A stretch of DNA of 55,319 bases from an uncultured Peptococcaceae bacterium (GTDB lineage: Bacteria > Bacillota > Peptococcia > Peptococcales > Peptococcaceae), in contig CALJRU010000014.1 in assembly GCA_937976375.1 (NCBI GenBank), forward strand, positions 1 through 55,319, given 5' to 3'. The notes under the pieces are model-generated. The model searched no databases and was not told the DNA's origin. It was given only the letters and a program-made list of their open reading frames with translations. The position numbers were made by a program, and so were the translations under genes. This document shows, piece after piece, positions 1 to 9,492 of this stretch (within the stretch, counting starts at the first letter, position 1; every line of letters starts with the position of its first letter).

Positions 1-1468
1 GCTGAATCTTGCGTTCTTCGACAGGGTTCCCCTTCTGCACTTCTGCGCCGGAAGTTTCCAGCGAGTCGACGTTCTGGTTCTTGGAGGAACCGGTGGCGCC
101 GCCGCAGCCGTCGCGGCCGGTTTTGCCGCCGAGGAGCACGACGATGTCGCCCGGTTCTGGGCGCTTGCGGACGATGTTTTCAGCAGGCGCTGCAGCAACC
201 ACAGCTCCTACTTCCATGCGCTTGGCTTCGTAGCCAGGATGGTAGACTTCGTCGACGATGCCGGTGGCCATGCCGATCTGGTTGCCGTAGGAAGAAAAGC
301 CCTTGGCAGCCAGGGTGCAGATTTTGCGCTGTGGCAGCTTGCCTTTGAGGGTTTCCTCAATCGGCTTGCGTGGGTCGGCTGCGCCGGTCACGCGCATGCT
401 CTGGTACACATAACTGCGGCCGCTGAGCGGGTCACGAATGGCGCCGCCGAGGCAGGTGGCCGCACCGCCGAACGGTTCGATTTCCGTAGGGTGGTTGTGG
501 GTTTCGTTCTTAAACATGTAGATCCATGGCTCTTTGACGCCGTCGATGTCTACATCGGCCTTGATGCTGCAGGCGTTGATTTCTTCGCTTTCGTCAAGAT
601 TGCGCACGAGGCCATGTTTCTTGAGGTATTTGGTGGAAATGGTGCCGAGGTCCATGAGGGAGATTGGCGGCCATTTTTCGCGGTCTGCGTAGACGTCGTC
701 ACGCAGCGCGAGGTATTCGTCGTACACCTTCTGCACGGTTGGGTCTTCGATGGTCACATCGGTGATGACGGTGTTGAAGGTGGTGTGACGGCAGTGGTCG
801 GACCAGTAGGTGTCGATCACTTTCAGTTCGGTTTCGGTTGGGTCGCGCTGTTCCTCGATGAAGTAGCTCTGCAGGAAGGCGAGGTCGTCCACGTCCATGG
901 ACAAGCCATAGGCTTTGACGATGTCGGCGAGGCCGTCGCGGTCCGCAGCGATAAGGCCGGTCACCGTTGGCACGGTGTCAGCAGCTGGTGCTGGCTGTTC
1001 GAAGGCTTCCGGCTTTTCGAGGGCGGCCAGGCGCGCTTCCACTGGGTTGACGAGGTAGTGTTCCACGGCCTTGATGTCGTCGGCGCTGAGGCTGCCGCTG
1101 AGCACATAGACGAGCGCGGTCTTAACGACTGGGCGTTCGCCGGTGACGACTTCGATGCACTGGGCGCAGGAATCGGCGCGCTGGTCGTATTGGCCAGGCA
1201 GCGGTTCCACAGCCAGGATGGTTTTATCGGTATAGGCTTCCGGCAGGTTTTCGGTGTAGATGGTGTCTACACGTGGTTCCGAAAGCACGAGGTTGCAAAT
1301 TTGTTTGGTATCGAGCGCAGCCTGCAGGTCCAGGTCGTAGCGACGGATGATGCGCACGTCGTCCAGGCCCTTCAGGCCCAGGTCGCGGCGCAGCGATTGC
1401 AGGAGCGCGGTGTTTTCTTCACGAAACTCTTCCTTGCGTTCCACAAAAAAGCGTTTGATTTCGCTCAT
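1..1468 (-). CDS. purL: Phosphoribosylformylglycinamidine synthase, N-terminal part (runs off the window)
   Basis: This enzyme converts FGAR to FGAM with ATP and glutamine, the fourth step of purine synthesis. The ATG at 1468 follows a GGGGAG ribosome binding site, and the frame stays open for about 489 codons to the left edge. The start reads MSEIKRFFVERKEEF. Further in are YWSDHCRHTTFNT and ETHNHPTEIEPFGGAATCLGG, both hallmarks of the FGAM synthase catalytic domain. The N-terminal region is long, and no separate purS or purQ precedes it. This fits the long, single-chain form of about 1,200 residues that carries its own glutaminase domain, but that domain lies outside the window. The gene is the last visible member of the purine operon and starts 12 bases after the purD stop. 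Confidence 0.95.
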   Translation of the reverse strand, partial: MSEIKRFFVERKEEFREENTALLQSLRRDLGLKGLDDVRIIRRYDLDLQAALDTKQICNLVLSEPRVDTIYTENLPEAYTDKTILAVEPLPGQYDQRADSCAQCIEVVTGERPVVKTALVYVLSGSLSADDIKAVEHYLVNPVEARLAALEKPEAFEQPAPAADTVPTVTGLIAADRDGLADIVKAYGLSMDVDDLAFLQSYFIEEQRDPTETELKVIDTYWSDHCRHTTFNTVITDVTIEDPTVQKVYDEYLALRDDVYADREKWPPISLMDLGTISTKYLKKHGLVRNLDESEEINACSIKADVDIDGVKEPWIYMFKNETHNHPTEIEPFGGAATCLGGAIRDPLSGRSYVYQSMRVTGAADPRKPIEETLKGKLPQRKICTLAAKGFSSYGNQIGMATGIVDEVYHPGYEAKRMEVGAVVAAAPAENIVRKRPEPGDIVVLLGGKTGRDGCGGATGSSKNQNVDSLETSGAEVQKGNPVEERKIQ

Positions 1469-1480
1469 GTTGTTCTCCCC

Positions 1481-2743
1481 TTACTTCAAAGCACGGGCGC
1501 CAATGTCGCGGCGGAATTGCATGTGGTCAAAGCTGATCTTTTCCACGGCGGCATAGGCTTTGTCGATGGCGCCTTTGATGGTGGTGTCTTTCGCAGTCAC
1601 GCCGAGCACACGGCCGCCATTGGTGACGATCTGGTCGTCTTTCAGCGCGGTGCCGGAATGGAAGACGATGGCTTCTTCTTCTGAGATGGTGTCGAGGCCA
1701 TGGATTGGCACGCCCTTTTCGGAGCTGGCTGGATAGCCGCCAGAGGCCATGATGACGCAGACAGCCGCTTCATCGTACCATTCCAGGGTGGCCTGGTCGA
1801 GGGTGCCGTCCAGGCAGGCCTGGAAGAGATCGACAATGTCGGATTTCATGCGGACCATGATTGGCTGGGTTTCTGGATCGCCGAAGCGCACGTTGTATTC
1901 GAGCACGCGTGGACCTTTTTCGGTCAGCATCAGCCCGGTGTAGAGAATGCCGGTGAATGGTGCGCCTTCGGCAGCCATAGCGGCGATGGTTGGAGCGATG
2001 ATGGTTTCATTGACCAGCTTGGAGAGTTCTTCGGTGTACACTGGGGCTGGTGAATACGCGCCCATGCCGCCGGTGTTTGGCCCTTTGTCGCCGTCGAAGA
2101 TGCGTTTGTGGTCCTGAGCGGACACCATTGGCAGCACATGCTTGCCGTCAGCGAAAGCGAGCACGCTGACTTCCGGCCCTTCCATGTATTCTTCGATGAC
2201 GATGGTGGCGCTGGCGTCGCCGAAGGCGTGATCGGCGAGCATGTCTTCGATGGCTTTGTCGGCTTCTTCGCGGGTCATGCAGATGATGACGCCCTTGCCG
2301 GCAGCGAGGCCGTCGGCTTTGACCACGCAAGGCACGCCGATTTCATCGACGAAAGCCTTGGCTGGTGCCACTTCGGTGAAGGTGTCGAAGGCAGCCGTTG
2401 GGATGTTGTACTTCTTCATAAGTTCCTTGGAGAACGCCTTGCTGCCTTCGAGGCGTGCAGCGGCCTTGTTAGGGCCGAAGCAAGCCAGGCCGGCTTCCTG
2501 GAAGGCGTCCACGACGCCGAGGGTCAGCGGCAGTTCTGGGCCAACGACGGTGAGGTCGATGGCTTCGGCTTTGGCGAAGTCCACGAGGCCCTGGATGTCA
2601 TCAACTTTGATGTTGACGAGGGTTGCCACGTCGATCATGCCGATGTTGCCTGGGGCAGCGTAGATTTCAGCGTCTGGGTGCTGTGCCAGTTTCCAGCAGA
2701 GGGCGTGTTCACGACCGCCGCTGCCAATTACTAATATTTTCAT
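1481..2743 (-). CDS. purD: Phosphoribosylamine-glycine ligase (GAR synthetase)
   Basis: PurD joins glycine to phosphoribosylamine using ATP, the second step of purine synthesis. The 420-residue product has the usual family length. It opens with MKILVIGSGGREHALCWKL, the classic PurD N-terminus. ATP-grasp features follow, including KADGLAAGKGV near residue 142 and the C-terminal NVRFGDPETQ motif near residue 283 that helps bind metal and ATP. An ATG start follows the AGAGAGGATGGCACT region, a reasonable ribosome binding site. It lies 14 bases after purH and 12 before purL, so it is translated from the same polycistronic message. Confidence 0.97.
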   Translation of the reverse strand: MKILVIGSGGREHALCWKLAQHPDAEIYAAPGNIGMIDVATLVNIKVDDIQGLVDFAKAEAIDLTVVGPELPLTLGVVDAFQEAGLACFGPNKAAARLEGSKAFSKELMKKYNIPTAAFDTFTEVAPAKAFVDEIGVPCVVKADGLAAGKGVIICMTREEADKAIEDMLADHAFGDASATIVIEEYMEGPEVSVLAFADGKHVLPMVSAQDHKRIFDGDKGPNTGGMGAYSPAPVYTEELSKLVNETIIAPTIAAMAAEGAPFTGILYTGLMLTEKGPRVLEYNVRFGDPETQPIMVRMKSDIVDLFQACLDGTLDQATLEWYDEAAVCVIMASGGYPASSEKGVPIHGLDTISEEEAIVFHSGTALKDDQIVTNGGRVLGVTAKDTTIKGAIDKAYAAVEKISFDHMQFRRDIGARALK

Positions 2744-2757
2744 AGTGCCATCCTCTC

Positions 2758-4287
2758 TTAGTGTTTGAAATGACGTACGCCAGTGAAGACCATGGCGATG
2801 CCGAACTTGTTGCAGGCGTCGATGACTTCCTGGTCGCGGATGCTGCCGCCTGGCTGAATGATCGCGGTTATGCCGGCTTTGGCAGCCACTTCGATGTTGT
2901 CAGCGAATGGGAAGAATGCATCGGAAGCGAGCACGGCGCCTTTGGCCTTGTCGCCAGCGTGTTTGAGGGCGATGTCGCAGGAGCCGACGCGGTTCATCTG
3001 ACCAGCGCCAACGCCGATGGAAACGCCGTCCTTGGCAACGACGATGGCGTTGCTCTTAACATGCTTCACCACGTTCCAAGCAAAGACGAGGTCGTCCAGC
3101 AGGGCTGGGTCTGGCTGGGTTTCGGTGACCACTTTCAGGGAAGCTGGGTCCAGGTGATGAATGTCGCGTTCCTGAACGAGGAAGCCGCCGCTGATGGTTT
3201 CGATCCAAGGGGTGGTTACCTGGCCGCAGGCGTGGGTGTCGAGGATGCGCAGCTTTTCTTTCTTGTGCAGCACGTCAATAACGCCGTCTTCATAGCCTGG
3301 TGCAATGACGGCTTCGAAGAAGGTCTTGATGATTTCTTCAGCGGTAGCCTTGTCGAGCACGCGGTTGAAAGCGATGATGCCGCCGTAGGAAGACATTGGA
3401 TCGGCTTCATGAGCCTTGGTGAAGGCTTCGAGCACGCTCTGGCCAACAGCAAAGCCGCATGGGTTGGTGTGCTTGATGATGGCGCAGGCTGGACGGTCGG
3501 TGAATTCGTTGACCATCTGCCAAGCAGCGTCGGTGTCAACGATGTTGTTGTAGGACAGTTCCTTGCCGCCGAGCTGTTCCGCACCAGCGAGGGTGCCAGG
3601 CTTCTTGGAATTGACATAGAAGGCAGCCTTCTGATGAGGGTTTTCGCCGTAGCGCAGGGTCTGCTTGAGCTGACCGCCGAAGCTGTAGGATGGTTCGAAA
3701 ACGCTGTCGGCAAACTGGCTGACCAGATACTGGCTGATGGCTGCGTCGTAGCGGGCCGTCATTTCGAAAGCACGCATAGCGTAGCGCTGACGCATCTCGA
3801 GCGTGATGCCTTCGTCGCTCTTGAGGGCAGCAATGACATCGTCATACTGGGATGGGTCAACAACGATGGTGACGCGTTCGTGGTTTTTGGCCGCAGCGCG
3901 CACCATGGTTGGGCCGCCGATATCGATGTTTTCGATGGCGGTCTGGAGGTCGACGTCGTCCTTGGCGATGGTTTCTTCAAATGGATAAAGATTGATGGCC
4001 ACCAGGTCGATTGGGGTGATGTCCATTTCTTTTAAGGTATTCAGGTGTTCTTCGGTGTTGCGTGCCAAAATGCCTGCATGAATGATTGGATGCAGGGTTT
4101 TTACACGTCCATCGAGGATTTCAGGGAACTTGGTCACATCGCTGACTTCCAGCACAGGAATGCCAGCTTTGCGCAGGGCACGCGCGGTGCCACCGGTTGA
4201 AAGAATTTCGTAGTCCAAAGCGATCAATGCTTTGGCAAATTCCTGCAGTCCCGTTTTATCAGATACACTAATTAAAGCTCTTTTCAC
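2758..4287 (-). CDS. purH: Bifunctional AICAR formyltransferase / IMP cyclohydrolase
   Basis: PurH carries out the last two steps to IMP: it formylates AICAR with 10-formyltetrahydrofolate and then closes the ring. The 509-residue length is typical. The N-terminal cyclohydrolase (MGS-like) domain begins MKRALISVSDKTGLQEFAKAL and holds STGGTARALRKAG. The formyltransferase half contains LRYGENPHQKAAFY near residue 210 and the catalytic-type IKHTNPCGFAVG. The start codon is GTG at 4287, behind GAGGTGTGATAAC. It sits between purN and purD with gaps of 12 and 14 bases. Confidence 0.97.
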   Translation of the reverse strand: MKRALISVSDKTGLQEFAKALIALDYEILSTGGTARALRKAGIPVLEVSDVTKFPEILDGRVKTLHPIIHAGILARNTEEHLNTLKEMDITPIDLVAINLYPFEETIAKDDVDLQTAIENIDIGGPTMVRAAAKNHERVTIVVDPSQYDDVIAALKSDEGITLEMRQRYAMRAFEMTARYDAAISQYLVSQFADSVFEPSYSFGGQLKQTLRYGENPHQKAAFYVNSKKPGTLAGAEQLGGKELSYNNIVDTDAAWQMVNEFTDRPACAIIKHTNPCGFAVGQSVLEAFTKAHEADPMSSYGGIIAFNRVLDKATAEEIIKTFFEAVIAPGYEDGVIDVLHKKEKLRILDTHACGQVTTPWIETISGGFLVQERDIHHLDPASLKVVTETQPDPALLDDLVFAWNVVKHVKSNAIVVAKDGVSIGVGAGQMNRVGSCDIALKHAGDKAKGAVLASDAFFPFADNIEVAAKAGITAIIQPGGSIRDQEVIDACNKFGIAMVFTGVRHFKH

Positions 4288-4299
4288 GTTATCACACCT

Positions 4300-4905
4300 C
4301 TACTTCTTGATTTTTACACAACGATTGTCAAATGTCACTTTATGGTCTGCGATCAGCTGCAGACAGACAGAATAAATCTGGTGCTCTTGTACAAGAATGC
4401 GCGCCGATAAACTGTCTTCATCATCGTCGTCCTGAACCGGCACTGGCACCTGAGCAATGATTGGGCCGTGGTCCAGTTCGGCGTCAACGAAATGCACGGT
4501 GCAGCCGCTGACTTTCACGCCGTAATCGACGGCCTGCTTTTGTGCGTGCAGGCCTGGAAACGACGGCAGGAGCGATGGATGAATGTTGACCACTGGGCAG
4601 CCAACATTTGCGAGAAAATCTGCGCCGAGGATCTTCATGTAGCCTGCCAGCACGATAAGGTTGCAAGGCACTTTTTTGACTTCTGCCAAAACGGCTTCTT
4701 CGTAGGCTTCTCTGCTGGCAAACTGGGTTTCATCCACACATACGTGAGGAATGTTCTTTTCTGCGGCGTAGGCCAGGACGTTTGCCTGCGGCTTGTTGGA
4801 CAAGAGCAGGGAAACTTCCACGTTGGTCAATGCGCCAGACTCAATGTTTTCCACAATGGCTTTGAAATTGGAGCCGCGTCCGGACGCAAATACTACGATT
4901 TTCAA
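4300..4905 (-). CDS. purN: Phosphoribosylglycinamide formyltransferase
   Basis: PurN transfers a formyl group from 10-formyltetrahydrofolate to GAR, the third step of purine synthesis. The 201-residue protein starts KIVVFASGRGSNFKAI, the family's phosphate-binding loop. It carries NIHPSLLPSFPGLHAQ (catalytic Asn and His) around residue 107 and the DHGPIIAQ segment with the catalytic Asp. The initiation codon is TTG at 4905, supported by AAAGGAAGG about six bases upstream; no in-frame ATG lies closer to the conserved start. The spacing to purM upstream is 17 bases. Confidence 0.96.
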   Translation of the reverse strand: MKIVVFASGRGSNFKAIVENIESGALTNVEVSLLLSNKPQANVLAYAAEKNIPHVCVDETQFASREAYEEAVLAEVKKVPCNLIVLAGYMKILGADFLANVGCPVVNIHPSLLPSFPGLHAQKQAVDYGVKVSGCTVHFVDAELDHGPIIAQVPVPVQDDDDEDSLSARILVQEHQIYSVCLQLIADHKVTFDNRCVKIKK

Positions 4906-4922
4906 ACGAATCCTTCCTTTCC

Positions 4923-5966
4923 TTACTTGATGACTACGTGTCCGTCGCCGTCGGTGATTTCGCCGATGCGATAGAAGGTTTCGTTTTGTGCGGTCAGGGT
5001 CTGAGCGACGTCGTCGGCCTTGTCTTTGTCGACGATGATGACAAAGCCAATGCCCATGTTGAAGGTCTTGTACAGTTCAGTATCTTCAAGGTTGCCGGCT
5101 TTGGCCAGGGCGTCGAAGATGGCTGGGCGTGGCCAGGTGGTGCGGTCGAAGACAGCGTTGACGGTCTTAGGCAGCACGCGTGGCACGTTTTCCAAGAGCC
5201 CGCCGCCAGTGATGTGTGCCATGCCGAGGATGGCGTCTGGGCAGGCGTCGAGCAGCGCCAGCACGCTCTTGACATAGATCTTGGTTGGTTCGAGCATGAC
5301 TTCGCCAACGCTCTTGCCACTGTCCTGGAATGGGTCGGTCAGGGCTTTGCCTTCGACTTCCAGCATGAGCTTGCGCGCCAGGGAGAAGCCGTTGGAGTGC
5401 AGGCCGCTGGATGGCAGGCCGAAGATGACGTCGCCGGCTTTGATTTTGGAGCCATCGATGATTTTCTTGCGGTCCACGACGCCGACGCAGAAACCAGCCA
5501 CGTCGTATTCGCCAACCTTGTAGAAGCCTGGCATTTCAGCAGTTTCACCGCCGACGAGGGCGCAGTTGGACTGCACGCAGCCGTCAGCCACGCCTTTGAC
5601 AACCTGCGCCAGCTGTTCTGGCGAGAGCTTGCCAACTGCCACGTAATCGAGGAAGAACAGTGGTTCTGCACCGCTGACGAGGATGTCGTTGACGCACATG
5701 GCAACGGCGTCGATGCCGATGGTGTCGTGCTTGTTCATGTCGAAGGCCAGCTTCAGCTTGGTGCCGACGCCGTCGGTGCCGCTGACGAGCACAGGCTCTT
5801 CATACTTGGACTTGTCGAAAGCGAACAGGCCGCCGAAGCCGCCGAGCCCGCCAATCACTTCTGGACGCTGGGTCTGTTTGACGTAAGGTTTAATCAATTC
5901 AACGGAAGCATTGCCTGCATCAATATCGACACCGGCATCTTTATAGGTAATCATTTTCTTTTCCAC
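4923..5966 (-). CDS. purM: Phosphoribosylformylglycinamidine cyclo-ligase (AIR synthetase)
   Basis: PurM closes the imidazole ring, turning FGAM into AIR with ATP. I place the start at GTG 5966, behind TAGGAGGGC. This gives 347 residues, the normal family length, beginning VEKKMITYKDAGVDIDAGN. A longer open frame extends upstream into the purF end but adds unconserved residues. Key segments are GTDGVGTKLKLAFDMNKHDT, CVNDILVSGAEPLFFLDY, GGETAEMPGFY and AHITGGGLLENVPRVLP, all standard for PurM. It lies between purF and purN within the purine operon. Confidence 0.96.
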   Translation of the reverse strand: MEKKMITYKDAGVDIDAGNASVELIKPYVKQTQRPEVIGGLGGFGGLFAFDKSKYEEPVLVSGTDGVGTKLKLAFDMNKHDTIGIDAVAMCVNDILVSGAEPLFFLDYVAVGKLSPEQLAQVVKGVADGCVQSNCALVGGETAEMPGFYKVGEYDVAGFCVGVVDRKKIIDGSKIKAGDVIFGLPSSGLHSNGFSLARKLMLEVEGKALTDPFQDSGKSVGEVMLEPTKIYVKSVLALLDACPDAILGMAHITGGGLLENVPRVLPKTVNAVFDRTTWPRPAIFDALAKAGNLEDTELYKTFNMGIGFVIIVDKDKADDVAQTLTAQNETFYRIGEITDGDGHVVIK

Positions 5967-5983
5967 GGATAGCCCTCCTAGGA

Positions 5984-7384
5984 TCATTTCGATTTTTTGC
6001 ATGCAGGGTGACCCAAGCAATAGTCCCCATTCAGACAAGCCACGCAATAGTCGTCGGTGCCGCCAACGGCTTCATAGAGCCCTTCCAGGCTGAGATAATG
6101 AAGGCTGTCGGCGCCAATGTATTCACGAATTTCTTCGATGGACTTGTTGGCTGCGATCAGTTTGTCGCGCTCTGCTGTGTCGATCCCATAGTAGCAAGGA
6201 TACAGGACCGGTGGGCAGGTGATGAGCATGTGCACCTCGGCAGCGCCGCGTTCGCGCAGAAGCGCCACAAGGCGGCGGCTGGTGGTACCGCGAACGATGG
6301 AGTCATCGACAACGGCGACTTTCTTGCCGCCGATTTCTTCGCGGATTGGGCTGAGTTTGAGGTTGACCATGCGTTCACGCATTGCCTGAGTTGGCTGGAT
6401 GAAGGAACGCGCGGTGTAGCGGTTCTTCAAAATGCCCTGGGTGAATGGTTTGCCGCTGGCTTCAGCATAGCCGATGGCGGCAGTGGTGCCGGAGTCTGGC
6501 ACTGGGATGACGATGTCAACGCCGAGGTCGCCGGTTTCACGCGCCAAAATAGCGCCCATGCGGCGGCGGGACTGGTTGACGTTGATGCCGTCGATGGTGC
6601 TGTCCGGACGTGCAAAGTACACATATTCAAAGATGCAGTGCGCGGTCTTGTCGGCTTTCTGTGTTGCTACAGAGTGTACGCCATCTTCATCGATGACGAT
6701 GATTTCACCTGCTTCGACGTCGCGCACGAAGTCTGCACCGACGGTGTCCAGGGCGCAGGATTCAGATGCGACCACGTAGCCAGCGCCGTTTGGCAGTGCA
6801 CCGATGCACAGCGGACGGTTGCCGTATGGGTCACGGGCGGCAAAGATTTTGCCGTCGTTGACCGCAACAAGCGCATAGGACCCTTCCAAGTCGAGCATTG
6901 CTTTGTGCATGGCCACGTCCATGCTGTTTTCTGCATAGCGCGCCAACAGGTTGCAAATGACTTCGGTGTCTGTCGTGGTCTGGAACAGTGAGCCGGTCTT
7001 TGCCAGCGAGTCGCGCAGTTTTTCGGTGTTGGTCAGGTTGCCGTTGTGGGCCAGGGCGAACTGTCCCTGGTAGTAGTTGGCCACGATTGGCTGGGTGTTC
7101 AGTTCGCTGGTTTCCCCAGTCGTTGCATAGCGCACGTGTCCGATGGCGAGGCTGCCTGGGAGACCGGCCAAGATGTCTTCATTGAAGACATCATTGACCA
7201 AGCCAAGGCGTTTGTGAAAGCGGATCTTGCCCTCGTTCCAAACCGCCAAACCACAGCCTTCCTGTCCACGATGCTGCAGGGCAAAAAGCCCTAAATATGC
7301 GAGCTGCGCCACGTCGATGCCAGGCGCGCAGATCGCAAATACGCCACACTCTTCGTGGATCCCATCATCAGTAATTCGAGCCAT
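5984..7384 (-). CDS. purF: Amidophosphoribosyltransferase
   Basis: PurF commits PRPP to purine synthesis by replacing its pyrophosphate with ammonia from glutamine. The product has 466 residues. The N-terminal propeptide MARITDDGIHEE precedes Cys13 in ECGVFAI; in the Bacillus-type enzyme this Cys becomes the N-terminal nucleophile after cleavage. LFALQHRGQEGCGLAV follows. The PRPP-binding loop is VAVVDDSIVRGTTSRR near residue 350. Several C-terminal cysteines (CVACLNGDYCLG) match the iron-sulfur form of the enzyme, which is oxygen-sensitive. The family is feedback-inhibited by nucleotides. Since its substrate is PRPP, control of this operon by a PRPP riboswitch makes sense. Confidence 0.97.
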   Translation of the reverse strand: MARITDDGIHEECGVFAICAPGIDVAQLAYLGLFALQHRGQEGCGLAVWNEGKIRFHKRLGLVNDVFNEDILAGLPGSLAIGHVRYATTGETSELNTQPIVANYYQGQFALAHNGNLTNTEKLRDSLAKTGSLFQTTTDTEVICNLLARYAENSMDVAMHKAMLDLEGSYALVAVNDGKIFAARDPYGNRPLCIGALPNGAGYVVASESCALDTVGADFVRDVEAGEIIVIDEDGVHSVATQKADKTAHCIFEYVYFARPDSTIDGINVNQSRRRMGAILARETGDLGVDIVIPVPDSGTTAAIGYAEASGKPFTQGILKNRYTARSFIQPTQAMRERMVNLKLSPIREEIGGKKVAVVDDSIVRGTTSRRLVALLRERGAAEVHMLITCPPVLYPCYYGIDTAERDKLIAANKSIEEIREYIGADSLHYLSLEGLYEAVGGTDDYCVACLNGDYCLGHPACKKSK

Positions 7385-7410
7385 GATGTTTCTCCCCCTG
7401 GTTTGTCGGA

Positions 7411-8133
7411 TTAAAGGCCGATGTTTTTCAAACGGTTGTACACTTCAATGTAAGCTTCTTCTACGCCGCCAAGGTCTCTTCTGAAACGGTCCTTGTCGAG
7501 TTTTTCGTGGGTGTCTTTATCCCAGAGACGGCAGGTGTCAGGAGAGATTTCATCAGCGAGGATGATGGTGCCGTCTGGGGTGCGGCCAAATTCGAGCTTG
7601 AAGTCAACGAGAACGAGGTTGGCTTTGTCGAAGATCTTCTGCAGGATCTCGTTGATCTTGAATGCCTGAGCGATGATGTTGTCGATTTCTTCATCGGTAG
7701 CAAGGCCCAGAGCGGTAGCATGATAACGGTTGATCATTGGATCGCCGAGGTCATCGTTCTTGTAGGAGAATTCGAGGATTGGCTGTGGCAGCACTTCGCC
7801 TTCTTCTCTGCCAACGCGCTTTGCCAGGGAACCAGCGATAACGTTTCTGCAGATGACTTCGAGAGGCACGATTTCTACGCGCTTAACGAGCTGATGGTTG
7901 TCGTCGATGAATTCTACGAGATGGGTTTCAACGCCTTCTTTTTCCAGTTCACGGAACAGCATGGCGCTGACTTTGTTGTTGATCACGCCTTTGCCTTCGA
8001 TGGTGCCGCGCTTTTCGCCGTTGAATGCGGTAGCGTCGTCTTTGTACTCTACCATGTACAGCGCGTCATCGCTGGTTTTGAAAACTTTCTTTGCTTTGCC
8101 TTCATACAACTGTTCCAATACTTCTACTGCCAT
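7411..8133 (-). CDS. purC: Phosphoribosylaminoimidazole-succinocarboxamide synthase (SAICAR synthetase)
   Basis: PurC condenses CAIR with aspartate using ATP. The 240-residue length is standard for the bacterial enzyme. Recognisable segments are LYEGKAKKVF at the N-terminus, DDATAFNGEKRGTIEGKG, EVICRNVIAGSLAKRVG and LADEISPDTCRLWD near residue 190. An ATG start at 8133 is preceded by TAGGAGGCTATCAATT, a strong ribosome binding site. It lies 51 bases after purB and 26 bases before purF in the operon. Confidence 0.97.
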   Translation of the reverse strand: MAVEVLEQLYEGKAKKVFKTSDDALYMVEYKDDATAFNGEKRGTIEGKGVINNKVSAMLFRELEKEGVETHLVEFIDDNHQLVKRVEIVPLEVICRNVIAGSLAKRVGREEGEVLPQPILEFSYKNDDLGDPMINRYHATALGLATDEEIDNIIAQAFKINEILQKIFDKANLVLVDFKLEFGRTPDGTIILADEISPDTCRLWDKDTHEKLDKDRFRRDLGGVEEAYIEVYNRLKNIGL

Positions 8134-8184
8134 AATTGATAGCCTCCTAATAAATATATGTTGATTGATGGTAATGGGTAAAAA

Positions 8185-9480
8185 TTAGTTTAAGCCGCAG
8201 CGTTCGAAAATTTCATCGACGTGGCGGAGGTGATAATGATAGTCAAATGCATCGTCCAAATCTTCTTTGGTGAGCGCGCCCATGATAGCTGGGTCTTCTT
8301 CGAGAAGCGGACGGAATGGCAACTGTTCGTCCCAAGCGCGGGCGGTCTTAGGCTGAACGAGGTCGTAAGCCTGTTCGCGGCTCATGCCCTTTTCAATGAG
8401 CTTGAGCATGACGCGCTGAGAATAAATGAGACCGAAGGTAGCACCCATGTTGCGTTTCATGTTTTCTGGGAACACGGTCAGGGTGTCGACGATCTTTGCG
8501 AAACGATTCAGCTGATAGTCGAGGAGAATCGTTGCGTCTGGCAGAATGATGCGTTCTGCGGAGGAATGGGAGATGTCGCGTTCATGCCACAGTGCCACGT
8601 TTTCATAAGCGGTGTGCATGTAACCGCGCAGCACGCGTGCGCAGCCGCACATGTTTTCAGAACCGATTGGGTTGCGCTTGTGAGGCATTGCGGAAGAGCC
8701 CTTCTGACCAGCAGCGAAGTATTCTTCCACTTCACGCTGTTCGGTCTTCTGCAGGCCGCGGATTTCGGTGGCGAAACGTTCCACAGAGGTGGCGATCAGC
8801 GCGATGGCTGCCAGGTATTCAGCATGCAGGTCGCGAGGCAGCACCTGGGTGGATACTTCCTGTGGACGGATGCCGAGGTGTTCGCAAACGTATGCTTCAA
8901 CAGCTGGTGGGGTGTTGGCGAAGGTGCCGACAGCGCCGGAAATCTTCCCAGCTTCTACGCCCTTGGAAGCATGTTCGAAGCGTTCGATGTTGCGCTTCAT
9001 TTCGGAATACCAGTTCAGCAGCTTGAGGCCGAAAGTGGTTGGTTCTGCGTGTACGCCATGGGTGCGGCCCATTTCAACAGTGTATTTGTATTTTTTGGCT
9101 TTTTCGCCGATGACGTCTTTGAGGTGTTCCAGATCCTTTTTGAGGATGTCGTTGGCTTGCTTGAGCAGGTAGCCATAAGCGGTGTCAACAACGTCGGTGC
9201 TGGTCAGGCCGAAATGCACCCACTTCTTTTCATCGCCCAGGGATTCAGACACGGTTCTGGTGAAAGCCACCACGTCGTGTTTGGTCTGCTTTTCGATTTC
9301 ATAGATGCGGTCCACATCAAAGCGCGCATTTTTGCGCAGTGCTGCGGCGTCTTCCTTTGGCACTTCGCCAAGTTCGGACCATGCTTCAGCGGCCAGAATT
9401 TCAACTTCCAGCCAAGCAGCGAATTTGTTTTCTTCGGTCCAGATCTGGGCCATTTCCTCTCTGCTGTAACGATTAATCAT
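8185..9480 (-). CDS. purB: Adenylosuccinate lyase
   Basis: PurB removes fumarate at two steps: SAICAR to AICAR, and adenylosuccinate to AMP. The 431-residue product matches the Bacillus-type length. The fumarase/aspartase-superfamily signature GSSAMPHKRNPIGSEN is present near residue 265. Other conserved segments are MGRTHGVHAEPTTFGLK (catalytic His) and FGLTSTDVVDTAYGY. It starts with ATG at 9480, 12 bases after purE. Its placement second in the operon is unremarkable for Bacillota. Confidence 0.97.
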   Translation of the reverse strand: MINRYSREEMAQIWTEENKFAAWLEVEILAAEAWSELGEVPKEDAAALRKNARFDVDRIYEIEKQTKHDVVAFTRTVSESLGDEKKWVHFGLTSTDVVDTAYGYLLKQANDILKKDLEHLKDVIGEKAKKYKYTVEMGRTHGVHAEPTTFGLKLLNWYSEMKRNIERFEHASKGVEAGKISGAVGTFANTPPAVEAYVCEHLGIRPQEVSTQVLPRDLHAEYLAAIALIATSVERFATEIRGLQKTEQREVEEYFAAGQKGSSAMPHKRNPIGSENMCGCARVLRGYMHTAYENVALWHERDISHSSAERIILPDATILLDYQLNRFAKIVDTLTVFPENMKRNMGATFGLIYSQRVMLKLIEKGMSREQAYDLVQPKTARAWDEQLPFRPLLEEDPAIMGALTKEDLDDAFDYHYHLRHVDEIFERCGLN

Positions 9481-9492
9481 TGCATACCTCCA

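Noticed and set aside
239..1684. Long plus-strand open frame of 481 codons
   Set aside because: It is the mirror of purL and purD. It has no ribosome binding site or recognisable domain, and its residues look like a back-translated shadow of the GC-rich coding strand.
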